From the NCBI GenBank assembly GCA_049585815.1, contig JBAVAR010000036.1, positions 1 through 13,668 of the forward strand: a DNA stretch of 13,668 bases. Direction: 5' to 3'. Position numbers and translations under genes: made by a program. Positions within the stretch are counted from its first letter, which is position 1. Every line of letters starts with the position of its first letter. Source of the stretch: DATLSM01 sp049585815. Lineage in GTDB: Bacteria > Actinomycetota > Thermoleophilia > Solirubrobacterales > 70-9. The notes beneath the pieces were generated by a model. The model made no database searches. It was given only the letters and a program-made list of their open reading frames with translations, and had not been told where the DNA came from. Positions 5,599 to 13,185 of the stretch are shown in pieces.

Positions 5599-7425
5599 GG
5601 TGGACCTGGCCCGTCCGTTGGTAGCTGGCTTCCTATCTTCGCTTGAGGTCGCCGGATGGCCAAGCCGCGAAGCGTAGGCCCGCAGCACGTCGCGGTGATC
5701 GATCCAGCCGACGATGCGCCGCGACCCGGCCGCCAGGACCGGAAGGGCCTCACGGTCCCCTTCGGAGAGCAGCTCAATCGCGTCGGCGAGCTCCTGGTCG
5801 ACGTATAGCTCGGGCAACTCCAGAGCCAGGGAACCGGCGTCGATATCCTCGTCACCTACCGTCTCGCGTTCTACGTCGCGAGCGGCGATTACGCCGATCA
5901 GCATCTCGGCCTCATCGATCACCGGTAGCGCACTCTCTTGTGCCTCCGCGAGCCTTGCGGCTATCTCCGGCAGCCGAGCGGTGGAGGACAGCGGGTCGGG
6001 AGGGGTGCGCATGGCATCGGCGACACGCACCCCGATCAGCGGGCCGTCGAGCGCCGAATGCTCGATCTCGATCCCACGGCGTTTCAGCTTCAGCGTGTAA
6101 ATCGAGGAGGTTGAGAGGCGATGGCTGAGGGCGGTGGCGATCACCACCGCCAGCATCAGGGGAAGGATGATCGAGTAGTCGCCGGTCAGCTCGAAGACGA
6201 TCAGCACCGCTGTTATCGGCGCTCGCGACGCAGCTCCAAACACGGCTCCCATTCCGACCAGCCCGTAGGCGCCCGCGCCGGCGCTCGCTGCCGGCAACAG
6301 AGCGTGGGCGCCAAGCCCGAAGGCGCTGCCCAGCATCGCACCCATAAAGAGCGAGGGAGCGAACACTCCGCCCGAGCCGCCGATCGCCATCGTGAGGCTG
6401 GTCGCGAGGACCTTGCCGATGAGGAATGCAACCAGCAGGGCGAGCGCGTACTGGCCCGTGATCGCGTTCTCCAGCACCGGATACCCCACCCCATACATCT
6501 CCGGCAAGACGAGGAGCAGCGCGCCAAGCAGAAGACCGCCGGCGGCCGGCCGCAGCCATGCCGGCCCGTGCCAAATCCGATCGGCGAGGTCCTCGGCCCC
6601 GTAAAGGGTGCGGATGAACGCGACCCCGACGAGTGCGGCCAAGATGCCCAGCAGCGCGTACAGCGGGTACTCGGCCACAGAGACCAGATGGAAGGCCGGC
6701 AGGTGCAGGAACGCCCCCGAGCCGAAGGCCAGCCGCCCGACCGCCGTCGCGACCACCGAGCTCAGCACCACCAGCCCGAAGGAGCGCGTCTGGAAGTCGC
6801 GCAGGATCAGCTCTAGGGCGAAGAAGACGCCGGCGATCGGGGCGTTGAAGGTGGCGGCGATGCCCCCCGCGGCGCCGCAGGCGACGAGCAGGCGCAGCTC
6901 CTGGGCGGAGAGACGGCTGACCTGGCCCACCGCCGAACCAATCGCGGAGCCGATCTGCACGATCGGCCCCTCCCTCCCCACCGAGCCTCCGGCGCCGATG
7001 CAGAGCGCTGAGGCCAAGGACTTGACCACCGGCACCCGGCCCCTAATCCGCCCTTCGTTGCTATGAACGGCGAGCATCACCTCGGGTACACCGTGGCCGC
7101 GGGCCTCGGGAGCGAAGCGATACACCAGCGGGCCGTAGAGCAGCCCGCCAACCACCGGGATGACAAGCACAACGTATGGGCCGAGCAGGGGTAGGTGAGG
7201 GTTGGTGAAGTGCCCGAGATCGCTCGGGTCCGCGTGACCGCTGAACAGCTCGGTGAAGGCGAGGATCAGGTAGCGAAAGACGATCGCGCCGAGGCCGGCC
7301 CCTGCTCCGACCAGAAGCGAGAGCGCGACAAGCAGGCCGGGCTCCCCACCCAGGATCGTGCGCAGGCCCCGAGTCGCCTTCTCGGGCCCGGTGGGCTGCC
7401 TCTCGATCGCCGGGGCGTTGGCCAT
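5590..7425 (-). CDS. ClC-family anion channel/transporter with two CBS domains
   Basis: A 611-residue integral membrane protein of the voltage-gated chloride channel family. Transport domain about 25-450: GHGVP at the GSGIP filter position (about 110), GREGP with the external gating Glu (about 152), GGVFAP (GxFxP motif, about 352), and IYTLKL holding the conserved pore Tyr (about 442). Two CBS domains follow (about 463-520 and 535-590), which usually bind adenine nucleotides. The internal proton-pathway Glu of E. coli ClC (Glu203 in FIIEEM) is replaced: the segment reads FALELI, with Leu there. Proton coupling may therefore differ, or the protein may be a channel. Start: ATG 7425 is preceded by TAGGGT exactly six bases away, so a leaderless mRNA is likely. 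It is divergent from the Crp-like gene, with a shared operator between them. Confidence 0.93.
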   Translation of the reverse strand: MANAPAIERQPTGPEKATRGLRTILGGEPGLLVALSLLVGAGAGLGAIVFRYLILAFTELFSGHADPSDLGHFTNPHLPLLGPYVVLVIPVVGGLLYGPLVYRFAPEARGHGVPEVMLAVHSNEGRIRGRVPVVKSLASALCIGAGGSVGREGPIVQIGSAIGSAVGQVSRLSAQELRLLVACGAAGGIAATFNAPIAGVFFALELILRDFQTRSFGLVVLSSVVATAVGRLAFGSGAFLHLPAFHLVSVAEYPLYALLGILAALVGVAFIRTLYGAEDLADRIWHGPAWLRPAAGGLLLGALLLVLPEMYGVGYPVLENAITGQYALALLVAFLIGKVLATSLTMAIGGSGGVFAPSLFMGAMLGSAFGLGAHALLPAASAGAGAYGLVGMGAVFGAASRAPITAVLIVFELTGDYSIILPLMLAVVIATALSHRLSTSSIYTLKLKRRGIEIEHSALDGPLIGVRVADAMRTPPDPLSSTARLPEIAARLAEAQESALPVIDEAEMLIGVIAARDVERETVGDEDIDAGSLALELPELYVDQELADAIELLSEGDREALPVLAAGSRRIVGWIDHRDVLRAYASRLGHPATSSEDRKPATNGRARSTEA

Positions 7426-7431
7426 CGATCG

Positions 7432-7437
7432 ACCCTA
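7432..7437 (-). promoter_or_regulatory. -10 box of a leaderless ClC promoter
   Basis: TAGGGT (minus strand, 7437 to 7432) fits TANNNT and is six bases from the ATG. The -35 region is poor (CGCTGG-like), as expected of an activator-dependent promoter. Operator site 3 is centred about 70 bases upstream of the inferred start, a position where Crp can act as a class I activator. Confidence 0.45.
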
Positions 7438-7487
7438 GGAGTTCGCCGCAGCGACCAGCGCCGCAGCCTGCCCGTGACCGCCCTTCG

Positions 7488-7503
7488 GGTCAGAATGCTG
7501 ACA
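7488..7503. promoter_or_regulatory. Candidate Crp-type operator in the ClC/regulator divergent promoter (site 3)
   Basis: GGTCA-GAATGC-TGACA: perfect GTCAG-N4-CTGAC core, one outer-base mismatch to TGTCA-N6-TGACA. Its centre is about 70 bases from the ClC start and 90 from the regulator start, so one site could serve both directions. A second weaker repeat, TGACC...GGTCA (7475-7492), overlaps it. Confidence 0.5.
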
Positions 7504-7585
7504 TCTCTCCCCACCGCCTCCGAGCATCCGGCGAAATCGGGCAAGCCCAGACAGCTTTCCCCCGCACCGGCGTCACACTGCTCGC

Positions 7586-8293
7586 ATGATTGAAGTCCTC
7601 GCCGTCGATGCCGAGCTGACCGAGGGACTCCCTGATACGGCTCGGGCCGCCGCCCGGCGCGAATGCCTGGCACCGGTGGTCGAGGTGGGGCGTGGGTCCT
7701 GGGAGTCGGATGAGTTCCCAAGCCCCGACCCGGGGGGCTTCGGTCTACTGGTGCTGTCGGGGCTCCTCACCCGCCGGGTCGGGCAGGGCGGGCGCTTCGG
7801 CGCCGAGTTGCTTGGGCCAGGCGATCTGCTGCGCCCCTGGCAGAAGGTTGGGGGAGCAGCGAGCATTCCCTTCGAGCCGGTCTGGATCGCGATCTCCGAT
7901 GCGAGGATCGCCGTCCTCGGTGCGGCCTTCGCACGGCGGGCCGCGCCATATCCGGAGGTTGCCGCGCAGTTGCTCGGCCGAGCCCTGCTGCGCTCTCGCC
8001 ACCTGGCGATCAACATGGCGATCGTCCATCAGCCGCGGATCGAGACAAGGCTGCAGATGCTCTTCTGGCATCTCGCCGATCGCTGGGGAAAGGTGCGCCC
8101 GCATGAGGTGATCCTCGAGATGCCGCTCACCCACGCGCTGCTCGCCGATCTGGTCGCGGCACGCCGCCCGACGGTCAGCACCGCACTCGCGGCGCTAGCG
8201 AAGGACGGCAAGGTCGAACGCACACCGCAGGGTTGGCGCCTGCTGGGCGATCCCCCGCTCGAGCTCGCCGAACTATCCGGAGAGGAGCTCTGA
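7586..8293 (+). CDS. Crp/Fnr-family transcriptional regulator
   Basis: A 235-residue regulator. The N-terminal half (about 25-115) has the beta-rich pattern of a cNMP-binding-type roll (GLLVLSGLLTRRV; GAELLGPGDLLRPW), but the phosphate-binding cassette of true cAMP receptors is not recognisable, so the ligand is unknown. A long helix (about 120-165) would form the dimer interface. A winged helix-turn-helix follows (about 178-220): LTHALLADLVAARRPTVST with wing KVERTPQGWRLL. In the recognition helix, RPTVST replaces the RETVGR of E. coli Crp: Arg180 is kept while Glu181 and Arg185 are changed, so a half-site other than TGTGA is expected. No Shine-Dalgarno precedes the ATG; CACACT sits six bases upstream, a weak leaderless box. 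It likely controls its own divergent promoter and the ClC gene, and perhaps the pilin, through the shared palindrome. Confidence 0.82.
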   Translation: MIEVLAVDAELTEGLPDTARAAARRECLAPVVEVGRGSWESDEFPSPDPGGFGLLVLSGLLTRRVGQGGRFGAELLGPGDLLRPWQKVGGAASIPFEPVWIAISDARIAVLGAAFARRAAPYPEVAAQLLGRALLRSRHLAINMAIVHQPRIETRLQMLFWHLADRWGKVRPHEVILEMPLTHALLADLVAARRPTVSTALAALAKDGKVERTPQGWRLLGDPPLELAELSGEEL

Positions 8294-8486
8294 TCGCCTC
8301 AGTCAAACCGCAGTTTTCGGTGATGTCCCCCAGCGCAGGCGATGGCGCGTAACCCCTGTCTGAAGCAGGGCGCCGCGGCGATCGCTCCGGTGGAAACATT
8401 GATCCTAGCCGGAGCTCCGATTGCGGGCGCAACTCTGCGTCGCACCTTTTGACACGGCGGTCGTCCGAGTCAGAGGGAGCGGGGCC

Positions 8487-8956
8487 TCACGTCATCTCGC
8501 AAAGTGCGATCAGCGGCAGATCCGAAAGCACCCTCCGGCGCGGGCATGATCGGGACCGTCGTAATCAATCCCTGCCAGGCACGAATGTACACACCGCACT
8601 ATCAATCGGTGGCGGCGTTCGTAATCGGCCATCGCCCCCCACCGCTTCCTCGGGGCTCCAGCGCGCGCGCCTCAGGGTGAAGGCGCACACCGGCGTTATG
8701 TAGCTCAAGCACGCCGCCGAGGAGAGCGTTCAGGTACCAGTCAGCTCCCGGCCCGAAGCCCGAGATGAGGACGGCCTCTCGCATTGCCGGATTCCGGGAG
8801 AGCACCTCAAGCGTCGTCCGATAAATGGGACCGGAGCGTCACCCGCGGTGGGTGAGCATCAGAAAGCGTTGGCCGAAGAGACTCTCAGCTCCGATTCCAT
8901 CAAGGGTCTCCGGAGTGCGCAGGATGCGCTTGGAAAATGGGACCGGGTGAGGACAT
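8487..8956 (-). pseudogene. Decayed deazaflavin (F420)-dependent reductase
   Basis: A relic of the nitroreductase/deazaflavin-dependent oxidoreductase family (Ddn-like, PF04075 type), broken into pieces that line up in the family's order. From the right: ATG 8956 in one frame; FGQRFLMLTHRG in a second, closed by TGA at 8841-8839 where the family has Arg/Lys in its GR-K/R-SG motif; RSGPIYRTTLEVLSRNP, then VLISGFGPGADWY and LEP, in the same frame (to about 8653); MADYERRHRLI and LAGIDYDG in a third (8632 to about 8537); and VLSDLPLIALCEMT then stop in another (8531-8487). At least three frameshifts and one nonsense change are needed, so it is not translated. It starts eight bases after the second antiporter's stop, so it was probably the last gene of that operon. 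The intact ancestor would have had about 155 residues, normal for the family. Confidence 0.72.
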
Positions 8957-8964
8957 CGAGGAGG

Positions 8965-10143
8965 CTATGCGAGCAACCCTTCACCGGTCCGTCTCTCAAT
9001 GGCAAGCCCGACGAAGGGGTAGATCAGGGTCGAAAGCATCGCCGCGCCGACGAGGCCAGCCGCGGTTGAAGCTTTCATGTGGCCGGCGTTCACCGCCAGG
9101 GTTGTAATCGCGACCACAAGGGGCAGCTCGGTCGCCGAGTAGACGGCGAGCGCAGCGCGCTCGCGGCTGCTCAGCGCCTTGCGGTAAAGCAATAGAACCG
9201 GCGCCCCCCGAACCACAAGGAAGAGGCCGAAGAACATCACCAGCTTGGCCAGGGCAGCCGCAGAGCCCAGTGCCTCGAGATCGAAGTTCATCCCGCTGAA
9301 GATGAAAAAGAAGGGCACGAAGAAGCCGAAGCCGACCGCGGTCAGCTTTGACTCAAAGATCTCCAGCTGGTGGCCTCTGAGAACCGCACGGGTGATCATT
9401 CCGGCGGCGAAACCGCCGAGCAGGACGTCAAGGCGCAGCTGGCTGGCGAGGCCGACCAGGCCGAAGATCAGGACCACGGTGATCCGCACCGCGAGCTGGC
9501 TGCTCGACTCGAAGCTTCTTTCCAGCGCCGGCCAGCCCTTCCACATCAGGTCCATCGAGGCAAGCGCCACCCCGACCGCGAGGGCGACGAAGGCGATCAG
9601 GATCGCCGCCTCCTGCAGCGGGTGATCGGTGGAGAGGAAGATCGTGACCAAGAGGATCGGACCGAACTCACCAGCGGCGCCGGCGCCGAGCAGGTAGGTG
9701 CCAAACCTGGTGCGCAGGGTGCCGGTGTCGCGCATAATCGGGATCAGCGTCCCGATCGCCGTTGTCGCCATCGCAGTGCCGGTGTAGATCAGCGAGTCGA
9801 TCACCCCAGCCGCCGCGAGGATGCCTCCGATCCCGTAGGCGAGGGCGACGGAGAGCAACCAGCCGAAGCCGCCCAGCTCCAGTGGTGCGCCACGGATGCG
9901 CTCGAAGTTAATCTCATAGCCGGCGAAGTAAAAGAGCATCCCCAACCCGAGGTTCGAGAAGAACTGGCTGAACTGATCGGTGGCGGCGAGGCTGAGGCCA
10001 TGGGGGCCGATCAGGATCCCCAGCGCCAGCTCGAGCACGACCACCGGGGGCGCGATCCGCCCCGGCAGCACGGCAACCGTCACTGCCGCTACGGCGGCGC
10101 TCAGCACGATCAAAAAGAACGAGGCTGCGTCGACGTGGATCAC
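8965..10143 (-). CDS. Cation:proton antiporter, CPA2 family
   Basis: A 392-residue polytopic membrane protein of the Na+/H+ exchanger domain family (PF00999), monovalent cation:proton antiporter-2 type, with about 11-13 hydrophobic helices and little else. Typical elements are VLELALGILIGPHGL near the N-terminus, GLGMLFYFAGYEINF, GTLIPIMRDTGTL before the core helix, and GMNFDLEALG. The ion-binding Asp helix of CPA2 proteins appears as GAAGEFGPILL, with Glu in place of the usual Asp, which may change ion coupling. There is no cytosolic regulatory domain. The start is GTG 10143, 36 bases after the upstream antiporter's TAG and in the same frame; no ATG is available and the RBS is weak. It is the second antiporter of one operon. 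The transported ion (Na+ or K+) cannot be decided from sequence. Confidence 0.88.
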   Translation of the reverse strand: MIHVDAASFFLIVLSAAVAAVTVAVLPGRIAPPVVVLELALGILIGPHGLSLAATDQFSQFFSNLGLGMLFYFAGYEINFERIRGAPLELGGFGWLLSVALAYGIGGILAAAGVIDSLIYTGTAMATTAIGTLIPIMRDTGTLRTRFGTYLLGAGAAGEFGPILLVTIFLSTDHPLQEAAILIAFVALAVGVALASMDLMWKGWPALERSFESSSQLAVRITVVLIFGLVGLASQLRLDVLLGGFAAGMITRAVLRGHQLEIFESKLTAVGFGFFVPFFFIFSGMNFDLEALGSAAALAKLVMFFGLFLVVRGAPVLLLYRKALSSRERAALAVYSATELPLVVAITTLAVNAGHMKASTAAGLVGAAMLSTLIYPFVGLAIERRTGEGLLA

Positions 10144-10179
10144 GTGAAGGGGGCCGATCCTATGGTCAAGCCGTCGGAG

Positions 10180-12039
10180 CTAGGGGTCGGGCACGATCAG
10201 CACGGCGGCGCCGGGGGGCGGATCGACCGGCTGGGCGAGCAACTCCCACGAGGTCGCCGGCAGCACGCAGAGCTGACCCGGCGCGAGGGTCTCGGGGTGG
10301 GTTGGCGTCTCGGCCTCGCGGACGTGGATCCTGCTGCCACCGAGTCGGAGGGCGAGCTCGGCCGCCAGCCGGTTGCCCTCAGAGGCGCGGTCGACCCCAT
10401 CGGCGTGATCACGTACCAGCTCAACCTCGCGGATCGCGGTTGCCTCGCCGACGAGGATCGCCACCGGCGCTGCCAGCGCCACGGCGATCGTCTCCCCGGC
10501 GCTGCCGAAGGCCGAGGCGCCAGCAACCGAGGGTTGCCCGACCAAGACCAAAGAGGCCCGGGCCTCGGTCGCCGCGTTGACCACCCCTTCGGCAAGTGAG
10601 TCATTGACAAGCAGCTTCGGTTCGGCGTCAAGACCGGCGTCAAAGCCTGCGGCCTCGACCTGAGCAAGTGCCGCTTCGCTCGATTTGGCCTCCTGGCGAG
10701 AGCGGGCGAGGAGGCCGTGGACGACGCCCCCGTCGGGAGCGGCGATCCGTCCCGCGATTGCGAATCCCAGCGAGGCCTGACCCGCGTCGACGAGGGTTAG
10801 GAGGATGCGCGCGCCCAGCCGTTCGCCCGCCGACTGCGGCGGGGGCACCTCTTTCACCCCGCGCTCAACGAGAAGCGTGCCGATAACGATCGAGACGAGG
10901 ATCAGCACCAGCGCCGCGTTGACCACTGACTGGTCGAAGAGGCCGATGTCAAAGCCGACGATGGTCGCCGCCAGGGTCGCGGCCGCCTGGGGGATTGTCA
11001 GTCCCAGCATCAGGACCGCCTGGGGCTGGGAGTACCCGAGCGCCAGTCGGGCGAAGGCCGAGGCGATCGCCTTGCCCCCGACGCTGGCGGCGATGAAGAG
11101 CCCGGCTAGCTTCAAGGTCTGCCCTTCAACCATCACGGCGGGGTCGAGGAGCATGCCGACCGAGACGAGAAATACCGGCACGAAGACCGCGGAGCCGAAG
11201 AAATCGATGCGATCCATCAGCGGGCCTTCGTTGGGAACCAGCCGGTTCAGGGCGAGTCCGGCGAAGAAGGCGCCCACAATCGGCTCGATCCCGAAGATGT
11301 CTGCGACCGTGGCCGCGGCCAGAAATGCGGCAACCGCGAGCAGGTAGCGAACAACCCGATCGGTACCCAAGTAGCGGAAGGCAAGCCGCACCAACCTCGG
11401 CAGCAGTCCGATCGTGAAGATCAGCAGGACCGTCAGCCCGAGCAGAATCTGCAGAGCGATTGAGGCCCCCGAGCCTCCCTCCAGCTGGGATCCGGAGACT
11501 CCGGCGAGGACAATCAGAGCAGCGGTGTCGGTGAGCACCGTTGCGCCGACCGCGGTCGCCACCCCGCGGTCGGCGGTGAGGCCGGCGGAACGGGCTGCGG
11601 GGTAGAGCAACAGGGTGTGGGAGGAGAGGAGTGCCCCCAACAACAGCGCCGCGGGTAGGACCCATCCGAGAGCAAGCCCGATCACGGTGCCAAAGACCAT
11701 TGGGAGCAGGAAGGTGACGATCCCGAAGCTGATGACGGCACTGCGATGGACCCGGACCAGAGTGAGGTCGAGCTCGACTCCGGCGACGAACATCAGATAG
11801 AGCAGCCCCAGCTGTCCGAGGTCGGGGACCGTCGTGTTGCCGGCGCCGATCAGGTTGAGCCCGTAGGGGCCGATCGCGAAACCGCCGAGAAGCAAACCGA
11901 TGATGCCGGGAATCCGGGCGCGACGCATCAGCGGCGGACCGACGATGACGACCACAAAGAGCACCAGGAACTCCCAGGCGGGACCGCTCGGCGTTTTGAG
12001 CGAGATTGCGGCGATGCTGGGCGCTGGGGCGAACATCAT
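10180..12039 (-). CDS. CPA2 cation:proton antiporter with C-terminal UspA-like domain
   Basis: A 619-residue protein from the preferred ATG at 12039. Residues about 20-400 form a CPA2 Na+/H+ exchanger domain (IPGIIGLLLGGFAIGPYGL; LLYLMFVAGVELDL; the conserved Asp in GATVLTDTAALIV; FVPVFLVSVGMLLDP). Residues about 415-560 resemble a universal stress protein domain (ARILLTLVDAG; ASLVLVGQPS; AGETIAVALAAPVAILVG), a cytosolic nucleotide-binding module seen on many CPA2 antiporters, followed by a degenerate tail. The frame is open back to ATG 12099, but that region codes for the upstream binding protein. ATG 12039 overlaps its TGA by four bases (ATGA), a classic coupling arrangement. It probably exchanges Na+ or K+ for protons across the membrane. 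The pairing with a solute-binding lipoprotein is unusual. Confidence 0.88.
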   Translation of the reverse strand: MMFAPAPSIAAISLKTPSGPAWEFLVLFVVVIVGPPLMRRARIPGIIGLLLGGFAIGPYGLNLIGAGNTTVPDLGQLGLLYLMFVAGVELDLTLVRVHRSAVISFGIVTFLLPMVFGTVIGLALGWVLPAALLLGALLSSHTLLLYPAARSAGLTADRGVATAVGATVLTDTAALIVLAGVSGSQLEGGSGASIALQILLGLTVLLIFTIGLLPRLVRLAFRYLGTDRVVRYLLAVAAFLAAATVADIFGIEPIVGAFFAGLALNRLVPNEGPLMDRIDFFGSAVFVPVFLVSVGMLLDPAVMVEGQTLKLAGLFIAASVGGKAIASAFARLALGYSQPQAVLMLGLTIPQAAATLAATIVGFDIGLFDQSVVNAALVLILVSIVIGTLLVERGVKEVPPPQSAGERLGARILLTLVDAGQASLGFAIAGRIAAPDGGVVHGLLARSRQEAKSSEAALAQVEAAGFDAGLDAEPKLLVNDSLAEGVVNAATEARASLVLVGQPSVAGASAFGSAGETIAVALAAPVAILVGEATAIREVELVRDHADGVDRASEGNRLAAELALRLGGSRIHVREAETPTHPETLAPGQLCVLPATSWELLAQPVDPPPGAAVLIVPDP

Positions 12040-12902
12040 CGGGTGGTTTGGAGGAGCGGAATCGCCATTTCGGCTTCGGCGGCTTCGCTGCCAACCCATC
12101 TGTTCAGCAGCCGTTCGATCGTCCCATCGGCGGTGAAGGCGCTGATTGCCGAATCGACCGCCTGGCGATTGGGAGAGCCCCTGGGCAGGGCGACTGATAT
12201 CGCCTCGTGTTCGGGCAATTGGGCCACCGCTTCGAAGCGACCGCCGGAGTGCTGTGCGGTTGCGACCGCGAGCGGCAGGTCAAACATGACCGCATCGATC
12301 TTGCCGGCGCGAAGCGCATCGAGCATTTCCCGCTGTCCGTCGAAGAGTGAGATCGATTGTTCGGGGGAAATCGCAGTTTCGATGTCGTCGACGAAGGTGG
12401 TCGAGCGCACCGCCCCCCATCGCAGTTCCCGAGCGGTGGCGAGGTCCGGGACTTCGGTTCCGCTGCGCACCATCACGGTCGGCGCCGCCTTTAGATACGG
12501 CGCGGAGAATTCGAGAGCTTCTTCACGCTTTGAGGTGGGGGTGATTAGGTCGAGGCCGATGTCGGCCCCGCCGAGGTGCCCTTCGACTATCCGGTGGAAG
12601 TGGACGATTCGAACCCGCACGACGCCGAGACCGAAGCGGCTGGCGAATTCGCGCGCCAGCTCATACTCAAAGCCCCCCGTCGGTCTGCTCGGCGTCCCTT
12701 CCCAGAATCCGGCGCTCGGCACGGCGGACGTCGCCACCGTGAGAACCCCGGGTTGAGTAGTCGTGAAAGATCCTGCCGAGCCCCCAATCGAGCCGCAGCC
12801 CGCCTGCGCGGCGATGAGGAAGGCGACGAGCGCGCACAAAGAAAGCAGTTGCCAGCAACGATGGGCCGGTGATCCAGACGCCTGAGATTGAGTTGCCCGC
12901 AT
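12036..12902 (-). CDS. Periplasmic amino-acid-type solute-binding lipoprotein (SBP family 3)
   Basis: A 288-residue extracellular solute-binding protein. With ATG 12902 the N-terminus is a signal peptide (basic n-region, hydrophobic LLSLCALVAFLIAAQAG) ending at Cys36. The lipobox is loose (QAGC, Gln at -3). The mature part has family 3 landmarks: GFEYELAREFASRFGL, ADIGLDLITPTSKREEALEF then SAPYL (ligand Arg/Thr loop and FSxPY), LRAGKIDAVMFD, and ISVALPRGSP. Family members bind amino acids or related small polar molecules for ABC importers or chemoreceptor-like sensors. No ABC permease or ATPase is present; the gene is coupled by ATGA overlap to a CPA2 antiporter. The longer frame to 13064 is rejected: TACGAT lies six bases before ATG 12902, and the upstream residues read as non-coding. 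Confidence 0.87.
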   Translation of the reverse strand: MRATQSQASGSPAHRCWQLLSLCALVAFLIAAQAGCGSIGGSAGSFTTTQPGVLTVATSAVPSAGFWEGTPSRPTGGFEYELAREFASRFGLGVVRVRIVHFHRIVEGHLGGADIGLDLITPTSKREEALEFSAPYLKAAPTVMVRSGTEVPDLATARELRWGAVRSTTFVDDIETAISPEQSISLFDGQREMLDALRAGKIDAVMFDLPLAVATAQHSGGRFEAVAQLPEHEAISVALPRGSPNRQAVDSAISAFTADGTIERLLNRWVGSEAAEAEMAIPLLQTTR

Positions 12903-12908
12903 CCGGCG

Positions 12909-12938
12909 ATCGTATGGGGGAAGGGAGCGGTCTGTCGG
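12909..12938 (-). promoter_or_regulatory. Leaderless promoter of the binding-protein/antiporter operon
   Basis: TACGAT (minus strand, 12914 to 12909) fits TANNNT and is six bases from ATG 12902. CCGACA (12938 to 12933), four of six matches to TTGACA, lies 18 bases further up. No Shine-Dalgarno precedes the ATG, consistent with a leaderless transcript. Confidence 0.5.
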
Positions 12939-13157
12939 AGGGTCCAGGACTTGCCGCTGTTGGCTGAAACCATTTGGAGGCGAGCAGCACCAACGCCTCG
13001 CCCTACAGGCCGCCTCGGCGCACCCAAGACCCAACGAGGGCCAGCAGTTCATTCGATCAGCCAACCTGAATCAACGATCACCGGCATCCAACCTGCATCC
13101 GCGTCCGCAGCAATCGGGTCCCAGGACTTGCGACTCGACCCAGATTCGCTCGTTCGT

Positions 13158-13174
13158 GTCGGGATCGACCCGAC
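13158..13174. promoter_or_regulatory. Perfect palindrome just upstream of the PLDc_N-SHOCT promoter
   Basis: GTCGGG-ATCGA-CCCGAC, 6-bp perfect arms, ends 11 bases before the -35 box at 13186. The position fits an activator site or upstream operator. Its sequence differs from the three Crp-type palindromes. Confidence 0.35.
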
Positions 13175-13185
13175 CGCTAGATCTC

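Noticed and set aside
6121..6816. Long plus-strand open frames opposite the ClC gene
   Set aside because: Shadow frames of a gene with clear family motifs. The same applies to the plus-strand frames opposite the antiporters.
8344..8374. Hairpin (CCCTG/CAGGG with flanking GGCG/CGCC) after the Crp-like gene
   Set aside because: Bulged stem and no T-run; not supportable as a terminator.
12040..12099. Longer start (ATG 12099) for the first antiporter
   Set aside because: The extra 20 residues lie within the binding-protein gene and read as Arg/Ser/Asn-rich shadow. ATG 12039 overlaps the upstream stop as ATGA.
12600..12620. Minus-strand GGGTTCGAATC resembling a tRNA T-arm
   Set aside because: It lies within the binding-protein gene and no cloverleaf forms around it.
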